The notes: generated by a model not told the origin, from the sequence alone. Positions 19,604-28,835 are shown, numbered from the stretch's first letter. The stretch: 64,000 bases of DNA from Clostridium estertheticum (GCF_011065935.2 NZ_JAAMNH020000002.1:1-64000); one strand, 5' to 3'. Numbers and translations are program-made.

Positions 19604-22600
19604 ATGAGTTATGTTGAGAATGATATTACAAAAACAATCGAAAATCCATTCTATGAAGTTTTTAGAAGTGGAGATCGTCTGACACTTGGATTAAATAATA
19701 GAACATATTTAAGCTCAAAAGCTTGGGCAGCCTGGTTTGGTGTTTATCAAGATGCTTTACGTACCCAGTTGTTGAATGGTTCTAAATTTACAAATATAAC
19801 TATAGATTTCACAAACTTTTTAGGCGCTGATCCTCTACCACTAATATCTTTGACTATGTCATTAAAAGAGTTTAGTGATTTAGGTGGTAAAATTGAATTT
19901 TCGATGTTTAAAAAAATGGATATAGGAGACAATGCTAAATGCAAATTAGCTAAGTCTATGCTTAAAAATGGATTTATAAATACTCTTTCGGATATTACAG
20001 ATGAAATATACCTATTTTCTAAAAAATATGAGAAAGGTAGCACGATTCTCTTAAAAGGGTTAGATGCAGTTGATGAGCATCATTATATTGATATTATGCC
20101 TATTACAGTAATTGATACATTGGATATTAAAGATATTGAAGAGTGGATAGATGAGAGATTAATTGAATTCTACACTATTATAAGCAGTACGATTCCTGAC
20201 TATGCGATTGAAGATATGATGACGCGTATTAAAATATTTTTGACTGAAACCGTTGAGAACATTGCCAGGCATGCATACCCTAATAAGGAAAAATATAAGT
20301 ATGCTGGAATATATATTAGATTCAGGGAAGGGCTCAATATAAAAACAACTACAGAAAAGTCTTTTGAGCAAAGAGAGTATATTAAGAAACTACTAAAATT
20401 AGAAGAAGCAAACAATCCCAAACTTATAAAGGAATTGCTTGAGGAGAGAGCGGGAGCTATAGAAGTATTTATATTAGATTCAGGTATTGGAATTTCTGAA
20501 TCACTAAGGGAGTATTTAGATTATGCTAACAAAAAATTTAAATATCCATTTGTAGAAGCCTTTCGTTTAGCATTTATAGAAGGGAAAAGAAGGATGGGAA
20601 GCCAAAAAAATAATTTTACTAATATGGGAGGACTATATCTAATTGGTGAACTTATGAGAGAAAATAAGGATTTTATATGGGGAAGGGATGATAATAACTG
20701 GGTGGGATCTTATTTTCCTGTTGATTTATCTTCCGCTACAACTATATATCAAAATAATTTGTCATATGAGCACTGCGGTAGTAAAATTAATGGATTGTCT
20801 TGGGTGTCTAGATTTACGTGGATTGAAGAAACTGAAAATATAAAGAAGTTTCAGTTTGAATGGAATAAGGCACCTAGTGAGCATCCAGTGTATAAGTTAC
20901 TTCAGTCAGAAAGTACAGCATTTACTCAGGACGATGATATTTACTTTCAAGATTATAGATTCTCTGCTGATCAGAAATTTTACCAGGATTATAAAAGCAA
21001 CAATACAAAAAACTCAATGTTTTTTATTTTTCCTAAGGAAAGGTGCAGTAAGAAAAATGTATGGAAAATGATACAAGATTATTCGGATATTATTGTAGAG
21101 GTAAACAATGCAACCCTTATAATTGTAGACATTCCAATATATGATATGGTTACTTATATAAATGCGCTTAACAATTCACAAATTTTCGATTACAGGAACC
21201 ACTTCAGCAGAAAGTTTGATAAGATCATACTCGTTTCTCGAAGAATGGGAGTTTCGGTTCTCAAACTTGAGAAAGGGGATAAAAAATATACATATGAGTA
21301 TAATCTTGAGTTTACAGAAGCATTATTTGAGACACAAGATGGAGAATTTTCAAGAACTGAGTTACATTTAGACGACATTATGTCATGGGTACGATGGCAT
21401 GATTCACTGGTATTCTGGAATATAATAAAAAATAGCTATAATAAAGACCAGCTATTTATAAATGCAAAAGTAAAATGGGGAGATAATTTTTATGTTAAGG
21501 GATTTTTGAATTTTGCACAAACCATAACCATACCAATTTGTATGAATTTATATCGTATAAATTTAGAGCGGATAGCAGGTTTGTTTAATAGTAGAGAATG
21601 CAAATTTAATAACCTAGATTCACTTACAAGTAGAATTAGTTCTGAACTTAATTCTAAACTTTTACCGAAATTTGAAGAAAGTAACCTAGTGAACTTGGGA
21701 AGTGTATACGCTACAGGATATACTGAAAAAGACAAAGGGGAATCTGGAGATAGTAGTAACTTTAGTATAAGTATACACCTATTTCAACATGATGATTCAA
21801 AACATAAAGTAGCTCACTTATTTTTGTGGCCAAAGAAGGAATGGATAGATAGACATTTCAATAATAATAATAATGATTTTGAACGAATAGGTAAGACATA
21901 TGCAATAACAGAGGTTAATGGCAAATACTTTAGTGAAAATAGAAAATCACTTTATTATGAAGGTGTTTATAGAAGGTCTTTACAAGAGAGTTATAAGGAT
22001 TTTCAGAAAATTACTCCTCGGCTCGTCAGATACGGCCATTATGTAGATGAAGCTTATCATGATTTAATACAGTTTAATATAAGGGACGAATTTGACCAAA
22101 GTTTTAAGACAAAAGGTGAACTTGCTTCATTTGTATTAATAGAGATCTTTATTTCTTTAGGGGGAAAGGATATAAGTGATTTATCAGTAGCTGGACGCCA
22201 ATGGTGGAAAATTATTGAGAAACAAATGGAAGTATTAAAGTATGAGGAGTCAGTACTACTTGTATATAATTCTAATCTTAATACTGATTTTGTAATGGAG
22301 AAAATTAGAATACTTCTTTCAGATGAGCTGAATAAAAAGATATTTGCATTTATACCTATCAATAAGCATCGTGATGGATCATCACTACTAATATCTCCTC
22401 TGTTATTTAATGATATAGAGACTAAAATAAAATTATTCAAGGATAAAAAAGAGAGGGCAACTATTGTTTTATTAAGCTCAGTAATTGTATCAGGACGCAC
22501 TATTAATGAATTTAAGAATATACTTCTTGGGCTAGGAGCAGATGACATAAAAACACTAAGTATAATTGATAGACAACGTTTAATGTATTGTAATCAAAAG

Positions 22601-24241
22601 GATATTATGCACAAATCATATTGGAGAGTTGATTTGCCTAGATTAGGGTTTAAAGATGCATGTCCTTTGTGCAAAAGTTTAGAATTAGCAAAACTTTTTA
22701 TAAATGAATTAATATCAAACTTGGCCAAAAAGAGAATAAATGAATGGATATATGCTTGGGGTGAAACACAGGACTTTGTAAATAGACAAGAACATGGAAT
22801 TACTAAATCGAACGTAAATCTCGAGGATACCAAAAAATGGGATGTTGATATTAAAGACTCTATTGGACTAACATTATATGTTACTGAAATGCACAGTATG
22901 ACTTCAAGAAATGATATTGCTATTGAACTATGTAAAAACGAGAAATTAACATCAGCTAATAAGATTGAATTGTTATGTAGTCAAATATTGCTATTTGGAA
23001 GAGAATATTCTAGAGCTATGCATATTCAAATATTAAAAGAGCTGTTTGAGGCTACAAATTTAGTATATGAAGCTGACAATTATTCCGCATTAGCTGCATT
23101 GGTTCTCATTAATCAAGAAGATTATTATATTGATAAGTTGATAGAAGAGTTGTGCAAGAACCCAGAATTTGACGAGGACTACATAATAAATGAAGACATG
23201 TGTATAGTTTTAGCATATTTCAACCAACGAGTAAACAACTTGAAAAAAATAAAAGAGTTTAAAAAATTAGAGAGATTAATTAAAGGAAGGAACGATATTA
23301 GAAGTTTATACAACTGCCTTCATTCAGAAATATATAGTGACCATGGTAGCATACATTCAAAACCGATTCCATTTTTAATTAATAATTCTATTGATAATTC
23401 TAACATACTTAAGAGCAAATTAGAGGACACTTTAAACAGTATTGACCAAATTATATATATCCTTAAATCCATTTCTAACTCATACTTTATAAAGGGAAAA
23501 GGTGAAAATGTTAAGAATATTAAAGAAGAAATTATTAAAGATTTGCAAAATTTATATTGTGAAATTGAGTGTATTATTATTGAGATGAAAGTAATGTCTA
23601 TTAGTGATAGTGGGACGGAACTGTTGAAAAGGGTTAAAAAAACTATAAGTCCTGTTTTAGGACTATTGATGGAGATTCATGAACTTTTATTTTGCAAAGT
23701 AGGTAAAAATGATTTTGCTTGCCAAAAATACTCACCTTTAAATAATAAAATTGACAGTATAATAGATGGCCTACCACAAACAGAAGAGTATTGGTTAAAT
23801 TCATATAGAAATAAAGGTTTGTGCCATCCTGCAAAAGTATATATTATAAAAAACGTTGGCTACATTAGTGCTACATTTCCAAATTCGCCTAAAAATGAAA
23901 TTTGGTTCTGCTGGGATGCTATAATAGAGGAGGAATTTAAATTTTTACTTAATAATATTATTTATTCTGAAATACCTATAGCTAATCCGTTTACAGATGA
24001 GGAATATGATGAAACTGCTGATATGTGGGTGAATTATGAGTTTAACAAAGATAATCTTACTGTATCTTTAGCAAATTCCACATGTTTAAAAGCAGAAGAG
24101 ATAATGAATCGGGTCAATAGAAATAAAAGATTTCAACAAGAGCACATTGAAAATATCGGTGGAAAAATTACATATAATCAAAGAAACATTAAGAAACAAA
24201 ATATAATAATTGTAAAGATAATGATTCCTTATTTACTTTAA
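19604..24241 (+). CDS. Giant STAS-like / GHKL ATPase / PRTase-like fusion protein
   Basis: A 1545-residue protein with an unusual make-up. Residues about 1-110 look STAS-like. Residues about 195-380 are a GHKL (histidine-kinase-type) ATPase, with the N-box TETVENIARHA near 214, G1 box DSGIGI near 291 and a Gly-rich G2 box (TNMGGLYLIGEL) near 339. The middle is unknown. Residues about 880-1000 resemble a type I phosphoribosyltransferase fold, ending in IVLLSSVIVSGRTI, but the usual acidic pair of the PRPP loop is Ser-Ser. A CPLC motif and a helical C-terminal third follow. No transmembrane segment or His phosphoacceptor is obvious. AAGGAGG lies just before ATG 19604. It is followed closely by a receiver-phosphoesterase gene, so the two probably form one system. 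Confidence 0.75.
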   Translation: MSYVENDITKTIENPFYEVFRSGDRLTLGLNNRTYLSSKAWAAWFGVYQDALRTQLLNGSKFTNITIDFTNFLGADPLPLISLTMSLKEFSDLGGKIEFSMFKKMDIGDNAKCKLAKSMLKNGFINTLSDITDEIYLFSKKYEKGSTILLKGLDAVDEHHYIDIMPITVIDTLDIKDIEEWIDERLIEFYTIISSTIPDYAIEDMMTRIKIFLTETVENIARHAYPNKEKYKYAGIYIRFREGLNIKTTTEKSFEQREYIKKLLKLEEANNPKLIKELLEERAGAIEVFILDSGIGISESLREYLDYANKKFKYPFVEAFRLAFIEGKRRMGSQKNNFTNMGGLYLIGELMRENKDFIWGRDDNNWVGSYFPVDLSSATTIYQNNLSYEHCGSKINGLSWVSRFTWIEETENIKKFQFEWNKAPSEHPVYKLLQSESTAFTQDDDIYFQDYRFSADQKFYQDYKSNNTKNSMFFIFPKERCSKKNVWKMIQDYSDIIVEVNNATLIIVDIPIYDMVTYINALNNSQIFDYRNHFSRKFDKIILVSRRMGVSVLKLEKGDKKYTYEYNLEFTEALFETQDGEFSRTELHLDDIMSWVRWHDSLVFWNIIKNSYNKDQLFINAKVKWGDNFYVKGFLNFAQTITIPICMNLYRINLERIAGLFNSRECKFNNLDSLTSRISSELNSKLLPKFEESNLVNLGSVYATGYTEKDKGESGDSSNFSISIHLFQHDDSKHKVAHLFLWPKKEWIDRHFNNNNNDFERIGKTYAITEVNGKYFSENRKSLYYEGVYRRSLQESYKDFQKITPRLVRYGHYVDEAYHDLIQFNIRDEFDQSFKTKGELASFVLIEIFISLGGKDISDLSVAGRQWWKIIEKQMEVLKYEESVLLVYNSNLNTDFVMEKIRILLSDELNKKIFAFIPINKHRDGSSLLISPLLFNDIETKIKLFKDKKERATIVLLSSVIVSGRTINEFKNILLGLGADDIKTLSIIDRQRLMYCNQKDIMHKSYWRVDLPRLGFKDACPLCKSLELAKLFINELISNLAKKRINEWIYAWGETQDFVNRQEHGITKSNVNLEDTKKWDVDIKDSIGLTLYVTEMHSMTSRNDIAIELCKNEKLTSANKIELLCSQILLFGREYSRAMHIQILKELFEATNLVYEADNYSALAALVLINQEDYYIDKLIEELCKNPEFDEDYIINEDMCIVLAYFNQRVNNLKKIKEFKKLERLIKGRNDIRSLYNCLHSEIYSDHGSIHSKPIPFLINNSIDNSNILKSKLEDTLNSIDQIIYILKSISNSYFIKGKGENVKNIKEEIIKDLQNLYCEIECIIIEMKVMSISDSGTELLKRVKKTISPVLGLLMEIHELLFCKVGKNDFACQKYSPLNNKIDSIIDGLPQTEEYWLNSYRNKGLCHPAKVYIIKNVGYISATFPNSPKNEIWFCWDAIIEEEFKFLLNNIIYSEIPIANPFTDEEYDETADMWVNYEFNKDNLTVSLANSTCLKAEEIMNRVNRNKRFQQEHIENIGGKITYNQRNIKKQNIIIVKIMIPYLL

Positions 24242-24266
24242 TATGTAGTGCTTGGAGGAAGAAAAT

Positions 24267-25733
24267 ATGAAAAAATTTAAATTGTTGATTATTGATGATG
24301 AGGTTAAAACTAGAAAAAGTAGTTATAAAAAAATCCTTGATAATAATTTTGATATATCTTTTATAGAAAGTTATATGGTCGCAGATGAGCTATGTGAAAA
24401 GATAAATGATTTTCATGCAGTGGTTTTGGACGTATATTACGATAAGAACTGGAACGATCTAAGGTTGATAGACATAATTAAAGGTATCCAAGGAAGAAAA
24501 CCAATTATTTTAGTAAGTAGCAAATGGATGGAAGCTGATGTCGATCTCATGAGATTATTAAATGATATAAAAAATAATGGTAATATAATACATTTTTTTT
24601 CTTGGTCTGAATTTGATGAGGAAGCTGGTTCAGATGAGATGGAAGAGAAATCAAAAATGCTAAGCTATAAGATTAATAGAGAAATATCAATTTTTTATAA
24701 GCGATTTATGGATAAATTAGAAGAAGATAAAACAATAAGACTTTTGCATATCTCAGACTTACAGTTTGGTGATATTGGTACAGAAGAGTCAGGTTACTTG
24801 GATTCAAACAAAATAGCCAAATACCTAAAGAGATTAAAAATAGTTCCAGAAATCTTAGTTATATCTGGGGATATAGCATATAGCGGAAAACCGTCAGAAT
24901 ATAATATGGCTTATCTTTGGATAGTAGATTTATGTAAAAAACTTTGGGGAGACATTGACTATAAGGATAGGATTGTTTTAGTTCCTGGAAATCATGATTT
25001 TAATGTGCAATTTTGTGCATTGAACAAATATAAATATGATTTTAAAGAAAAGAAATTTATTGATATTAAGGATGGAGATAAAGAAGAATACTACGATGGA
25101 TTTGGATTGACACCATTCCGAGACTTTGCATATAGATTAACAAGGGATACTAGATGGATAACATGTGAAAACAACTTATATATTATAAATGAAATATTTG
25201 TAAATTGGGGTATAAGATTTATTCATTTGAATACGGTGTTTAGCATAACAGAAAAGGAACCCAATAAGGTTAATATAGATATGCAGGCTTTAAAAAGGCT
25301 TAGTGATGAACTTGATCCTGAAAAAAATAATAATGAAATATTTAATATTATGGTAGCACATAACAGTCCAGGTAATATTGGATATGGAGCAGATGAATCA
25401 AGTAATGAATGGAGATGTGTCAGGGAGTTTATAGAAGATGTACATGCTAATTTATTTATGTATGGTCATTTTCACAGAAGTAAAATAACTTTATTAAATG
25501 ATGATGGTGAATTTTCTAAGAAGTTAATTACTTCACTTGCTTCGACATTAACCCTTAACCAGACTTTAAGGCAGCCAGATCAGCGTCGTGGATTTAATGT
25601 GATTGAGTTAATAAGAGAAAAGGATGTTGTAAAAAAGGTTGAAGGTAAAATTTTTGAATTTAATGATACTAAAATTGAATTTGTTAACGAAAGCAAGATG
25701 GAAGAGTATATATGGGATGGAATAATTTACTAG
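24267..25733 (+). CDS. Response-regulator receiver fused to calcineurin-like phosphoesterase
   Basis: A 488-residue protein. Residues 1-125 form a receiver domain, with Asp-Asp at 9-10, a likely phospho-Asp in VVLDVYY near 55 and VSS near 82; the usual Lys is not clear. Residues about 160-420 are a calcineurin-type metallophosphoesterase, with ISDLQFG (Gln in place of the usual His), SGDIAYSG, VPGNHDF, VAHNSP and YGHFH. ATG 24267 is chosen since TTGGAGGAAG precedes it. It follows the GHKL protein by 25 bases. I infer that the GHKL protein controls the receiver, which in turn gates a phosphoesterase acting on a nucleotide, nucleic acid or protein. Confidence 0.82.
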   Translation: MKKFKLLIIDDEVKTRKSSYKKILDNNFDISFIESYMVADELCEKINDFHAVVLDVYYDKNWNDLRLIDIIKGIQGRKPIILVSSKWMEADVDLMRLLNDIKNNGNIIHFFSWSEFDEEAGSDEMEEKSKMLSYKINREISIFYKRFMDKLEEDKTIRLLHISDLQFGDIGTEESGYLDSNKIAKYLKRLKIVPEILVISGDIAYSGKPSEYNMAYLWIVDLCKKLWGDIDYKDRIVLVPGNHDFNVQFCALNKYKYDFKEKKFIDIKDGDKEEYYDGFGLTPFRDFAYRLTRDTRWITCENNLYIINEIFVNWGIRFIHLNTVFSITEKEPNKVNIDMQALKRLSDELDPEKNNNEIFNIMVAHNSPGNIGYGADESSNEWRCVREFIEDVHANLFMYGHFHRSKITLLNDDGEFSKKLITSLASTLTLNQTLRQPDQRRGFNVIELIREKDVVKKVEGKIFEFNDTKIEFVNESKMEEYIWDGIIY

Positions 25734-25814
25734 GAGTTGTGGAATTAAAGGTTACTAATTGCAGTAAGTATTACTATGAATCTAGAAGCGTGAAAAGATA
25801 GGAGGGTTTGATAT

Positions 25815-26354
25815 ATGAATAACAATAGGATAATTTGCATAATAGGAAAAAGTGGAAGTGGAAAAACAACAGTAGTTAAAGAATTGGAGAGACAGGGATT
25901 TAATATAATACATTCTTACACGACTAGACCAATGAGAGAAGATAATGAATGGGGTCATACATTCGTTGACGCTCCGTTCTGTTTTGATGATAATTATCAA
26001 TTAAATATTAATGTTATAGCTTATACATTTTTTAATAATTATCATTATTGGGCTGGAAGAGAGCAAATAAAAGATGCAAGTATTTATGTTATTGATCCTA
26101 AAGGAGTCGAATATCTAAGAGAACGAGTTAAGGATATACCTATTGAAACTGTGTATTTTAAATGCTGTGAGAGGATATTAGTGGAAAGGATGTGCTCAAG
26201 AGGTGACAGCCAACAGAACATAGAGCAGAGGATATCACACGATAGATTAGCATTTAAGGATTATGAGATTATTTCAGATAACATTGTAAATTGTGAGCGG
26301 GATCTAAAGGATGTTATTGAGGAGGTTAAATTTATAATTGATAAAACCTCATAA
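25815..26354 (+). CDS. Guanylate-kinase-like P-loop protein
   Basis: A 179-residue P-loop kinase fold. Walker A GKSGSGKTT is at about residues 11-19, and SYTTRPMRE near 34-42, followed by G-HTFV, matches the GMP-binding segment of guanylate kinase. The protein is shorter than housekeeping Gmk (about 205 residues) and the rest diverges, so the substrate may differ. The site AGGAGGG is just before ATG 25815. It lies 81 bases after the phosphoesterase gene on the same strand. Membership in the same system is inferred from position only. Confidence 0.8.
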   Translation: MNNNRIICIIGKSGSGKTTVVKELERQGFNIIHSYTTRPMREDNEWGHTFVDAPFCFDDNYQLNINVIAYTFFNNYHYWAGREQIKDASIYVIDPKGVEYLRERVKDIPIETVYFKCCERILVERMCSRGDSQQNIEQRISHDRLAFKDYEIISDNIVNCERDLKDVIEEVKFIIDKTS

Positions 26355-26384
26355 AAAAAAGATGGTATAGGCATTAAAAGTGTT

Positions 26385-26639
26385 GTGTCTATGAGACCCA
26401 AAGATTGTGAATTAAGAAGGACAGTCCAGAAGCAGTCATTGGATATTGTGTCTTTAAGAGAAAAAATAAGTCCCGTAGTGAAGAGTAGTTTAGGAATAGA
26501 TGCCTGTTCTAATGAAATTGGCTGTCGTCCAGAAATTTTTGCACAAGCATTCAGATTTTTAAGTAGCAAACAAAAGTTGTCCACTTCGTTTCCAACATTT
26601 ATAACGACCTCAGAGGAAGAACTAATTTTTACCAAATGA
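26385..26639 (+). CDS. Uncertain small ORF
   Basis: An 84-codon frame with no clear ribosome site and no recognised family. The opposite strand is also open over 26261-26635 (124 codons), and neither frame is clearly better. It may be a gene fragment on either strand. Confidence 0.2.
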   Translation: MSMRPKDCELRRTVQKQSLDIVSLREKISPVVKSSLGIDACSNEIGCRPEIFAQAFRFLSSKQKLSTSFPTFITTSEEELIFTK

Positions 26640-26752
26640 TAAGATTTAATATTGATATATATTTGTTTTACTAATGATATTTATCAGAGTAGTTAAGTAC
26701 TTGTAGGTGGATATTATTTAAGATTTAGATTTTACATTAATAATAAAAATAA

Positions 26753-26793
26753 CAAAACTGCACTTGGGGGGGAACCCGGTGCAGTTTTGTATT
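26753..26793 (+). terminator. Terminator after the GHKL system
   Basis: The perfect arms AAAACTGCAC (26753-26762) and GTGCAGTTTT (26779-26788) enclose a G-rich loop and are followed by a T/A-rich tail. The symmetry would let it work in both directions. Confidence 0.85.
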
Positions 26794-26993
26794 TAATTAA
26801 TTCACTATTTAAGAGGACTGAAAATTAAATTATAGACTATTTGGGTGATTCAATTCAGTGCCGTGTTTATATTTTTAAAACTTGCTTAAAAAATCCGCTT
26901 AATTCGATTTTACCTAGAGCTAAGTAAAACCCTTATATTTCATTAGTAAGCTCAGACAATGCATGGTAAAGTGTGAGCAACAAATACTCATTA

Positions 26994-27095
26994 AAGATTG
27001 AGGGGTGGGAGAATATTAATGATAGAGTTTACTTACCTATTTATGGAAGACAAAGAGTTTTAATGAGAAAATTTGCGGGACAGTGTGGACAGTAG
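26994..27095 (+). pseudogene. VapE-like C-terminal remnant (copy A)
   Basis: The frame gives KIEGWENINDRVYLPIYGRQ and then a divergent end. This is the extreme C-terminus of a virulence-associated E (phage/satellite primase-helicase) protein. The same segment occurs in a longer remnant at 49078-49491, with near-identical DNA. No upstream part of the gene is visible here. Confidence 0.65.
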
Positions 27096-27336
27096 CTTAT
27101 AGGTTGTCCCATAACCTTGTCCTACCACTCAAGCCGTTATGAAATAAAGGTTTGGAGATGATTTGGGACAGTTAGGACAAGAATTGTATATAGAGGTATA
27201 TGAATTAGAGAGAATAGTAAGGACAGGTGTGCCTAATACGCATACCCGCGTAAGAGAATCTTGTCCTCATTGTCCCAAAGATCTATTAAAACCTAGTAAA
27301 TAAGCCATTTGTACCTGGGACAAGGGGACAAGAGGC
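27076..27336 (+). repeat. GGACA/TGTCC iteron cluster
   Basis: About eleven GGACA (or complementary TGTCC) pentamers lie in some 260 bp, mostly in pairs 8-12 bases apart. Examples are GGGACAGTGTGGACAG and GGGACAAGGGGACAAG, with inverted pairs near 27104-27124 and 27261-27280. Six appear at the same relative place after the second VapE remnant (about 49440-49542). Satellite phages often carry iterons beside the primase gene, so a replication origin is plausible but inferred. Confidence 0.55.
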
Positions 27337-27533
27337 AAAATAAAAGTATTGATCAGGTAGCCCAGTTAAATGTAGTTAAGATAAAGATTAAAAAATCACA
27401 GAGTAATGGGAGGATTTTATGGAAAAAAGAGAACTAAATTTTACTTAAATTAAGGCCTTTTGATGCTTAATTAACCATGGATAAATGCGAGGGATGCATA
27501 GAGCTTTTATAATATAAAAAGGCGGTGTATATC

Positions 27534-28073
27534 ATGGAAAAATTAGTTGAAAAGGCGAAAACTAAAGAAGAAAGCGCTACAGAAGAAATAATGGAAAAAT
27601 TTAAATATCTAATATTCAAGGAGGCCTCCAGATATCACATTCCAAGTTATGATTTTGAAGACCTAGTTCAACACGGGTATCTTTCAGTTTTGAAAGCAAT
27701 AGCCATGTACAAGCTAGGCAGCAACAGCTTTAACGGTTATTGCGTAAATTCCATAAAAATGAACTTTAGAGCCCTTTTAAAAGGACAAATAAAGCATTTT
27801 AGAGAGACGCCAAACAGTGAAATGTTAGATTTTGATACAATCGGAGATTATGAATTCACCTTAGAAGATGAGGTAATAGCATACGAGGAGGTTAAAAAAC
27901 TATATGTAGCTCTTGATAAGCTGAATCCCACAGAGCGTGAGATTGTGGAGAAATATTATATTTTGGACCAGTCCCTAGGTGAAATAGCCTGTGATAGTGA
28001 TAAAAGCTACCATCAATTTGCACTAATGAAGAAAAAAGCTTTAAAGAAACTGAGAACACTTATGTCCCCTTAG
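27534..28073 (+). CDS. UviA/TcdR-like alternative sigma factor
   Basis: A 179-residue sigma-70 family protein of small size. The region 2-like part (about 20-85) includes YDFEDLVQHGYLSVLKAI. The region 4-like part (about 125-175) ends in GEIACDSDKSYHQFALMKKKALKKL, a helix-turn-helix. Length and layout fit the clostridial UviA/TcdR/BotR group or phage late-gene sigma factors. ATG 27534 follows AAAAAGGCGGTG; the in-frame GTG at 27525 overlaps that site. It sits before DUF1659-DUF2922-amidase genes and is the likely activator of the conserved block at 28160-28237. Truncated copies lie at 49552, 50994 and 62214. Confidence 0.85.
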   Translation: MEKLVEKAKTKEESATEEIMEKFKYLIFKEASRYHIPSYDFEDLVQHGYLSVLKAIAMYKLGSNSFNGYCVNSIKMNFRALLKGQIKHFRETPNSEMLDFDTIGDYEFTLEDEVIAYEEVKKLYVALDKLNPTEREIVEKYYILDQSLGEIACDSDKSYHQFALMKKKALKKLRTLMSP

Positions 28074-28159
28074 GGTAACTGTGACTTGGGAAAAACAGTA
28101 AATCATAAAGAGAATTATAGATTGAATATAGAAAAATTAATAGCACTTATATAAAACTA

Positions 28160-28237
28160 TATATTTAAAAAAACTTCGCAAAAAACTTTCATAGGGCATA
28201 TATATTCAATGAAAACAAAATGAAAGGGGGAATTAAC
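28160..28237 (+). promoter_or_regulatory. Conserved leader before DUF1659 (candidate sigma target)
   Basis: This block (TATATTTAAAAAAAC, CGCA-AAAAACTTT, GGGCATATATATTCAATGAAA and then the GAAAGGGGGAA ribosome site) recurs almost unchanged at 51115-51201 and 62388-62463. A weaker form lies at 49775-49830 before the RDD gene. Conservation of non-coding DNA between sigma gene and target suggests a promoter read by the sigma factor. No standard TTGACA/TATAAT pair is present. Confidence 0.5.
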
Positions 28238-28462
28238 ATGGCAGTTAAATCAACAAAGGTAGCCAGTGCGCTAAAACTTACTATGATAGTAGGCGTTGAC
28301 ACAAAAGGCAAAGATAAATTTGCAACAAAGAGGCTCAGCAATTTAAAAGTTGCTGCATTAGATGCAGATATTTTTGCCGTAGGACAAGCTATTTCTAATA
28401 TCAAAGCTTATCCATTATTCGGACTAGACAGAGAAGATCAGTACAGCTTAGTTAATGAGTAG
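28238..28462 (+). CDS. DUF1659 family protein (copy A)
   Basis: A 74-residue small protein of the DUF1659 family, function unknown, common next to DUF2922 in Firmicutes and phage-like clusters. ATG 28238 follows GAAAGGGGGAA; an in-frame ATG at 28220 precedes that site. Two nearly identical paralogues are at 51202 and 62464, with few amino-acid changes. It is the first gene of the sigma-linked cassette. Confidence 0.85.
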   Translation: MAVKSTKVASALKLTMIVGVDTKGKDKFATKRLSNLKVAALDADIFAVGQAISNIKAYPLFGLDREDQYSLVNE

Positions 28463-28533
28463 TTGTTAGTTGAAAATTGAAAGCAGAGAATTCAAAGCCC
28501 ATGAGTCAAATAATTAAAAGGAGGTAACGTGAT

Positions 28534-28770
28534 ATGCATAAATTAGCTATGAGATTTTTAACATCTACAGAAGGTAAGTATTTTACTTTAACGGTAGATG
28601 ACATTAAATCAGATGAAGATGGAGTTCCAACTGTTACAGAAGCTGAAGTAAATGCTCTTATGGATTTAGTAATTGCGAAAAATATTTTTGCATCAGCTAA
28701 TGGTAATTTAATTGGCAAGAAAGATGCTAAGATAGTTACTACTGATACTAGTATAGTTGAAGTAGCTTAG
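28534..28770 (+). CDS. DUF2922 family protein (copy A)
   Basis: A 78-residue protein of the DUF2922 family, function unknown, usually paired with DUF1659. Visible features are a beta-rich start (RFLTSTEGKYFTLTVDDIK) and an alpha/beta tail. AAAGGAGGTAACG precedes ATG 28534. A terminator follows directly. Paralogues lie at 51511 and 62758. Confidence 0.85.
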   Translation: MHKLAMRFLTSTEGKYFTLTVDDIKSDEDGVPTVTEAEVNALMDLVIAKNIFASANGNLIGKKDAKIVTTDTSIVEVA

Positions 28771-28775
28771 GGAAG

Positions 28776-28802
28776 ATAGTGCCTGCGAGGGCACTATTTT
28801 TC
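28776..28802 (+). terminator. Terminator between DUF2922 and amidase (copy A)
   Basis: ATAGTGCC and GGCACTAT arms with a six-base loop, then TTTTCT. The hairpin recurs in all three cassette copies, so it probably limits read-through into the amidase. Confidence 0.85.
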
Positions 28803-28835
28803 TGCTTAAAAATTTAAATAAGGAGGATTAGAGTA

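Noticed and set aside
22057..22548. 163-codon minus-strand frame inside the GHKL giant gene
   Set aside because: It is Ser/Leu/Ile-rich, as expected for the antisense of Lys/Asp/Asn-rich coding DNA, and has no start signals.
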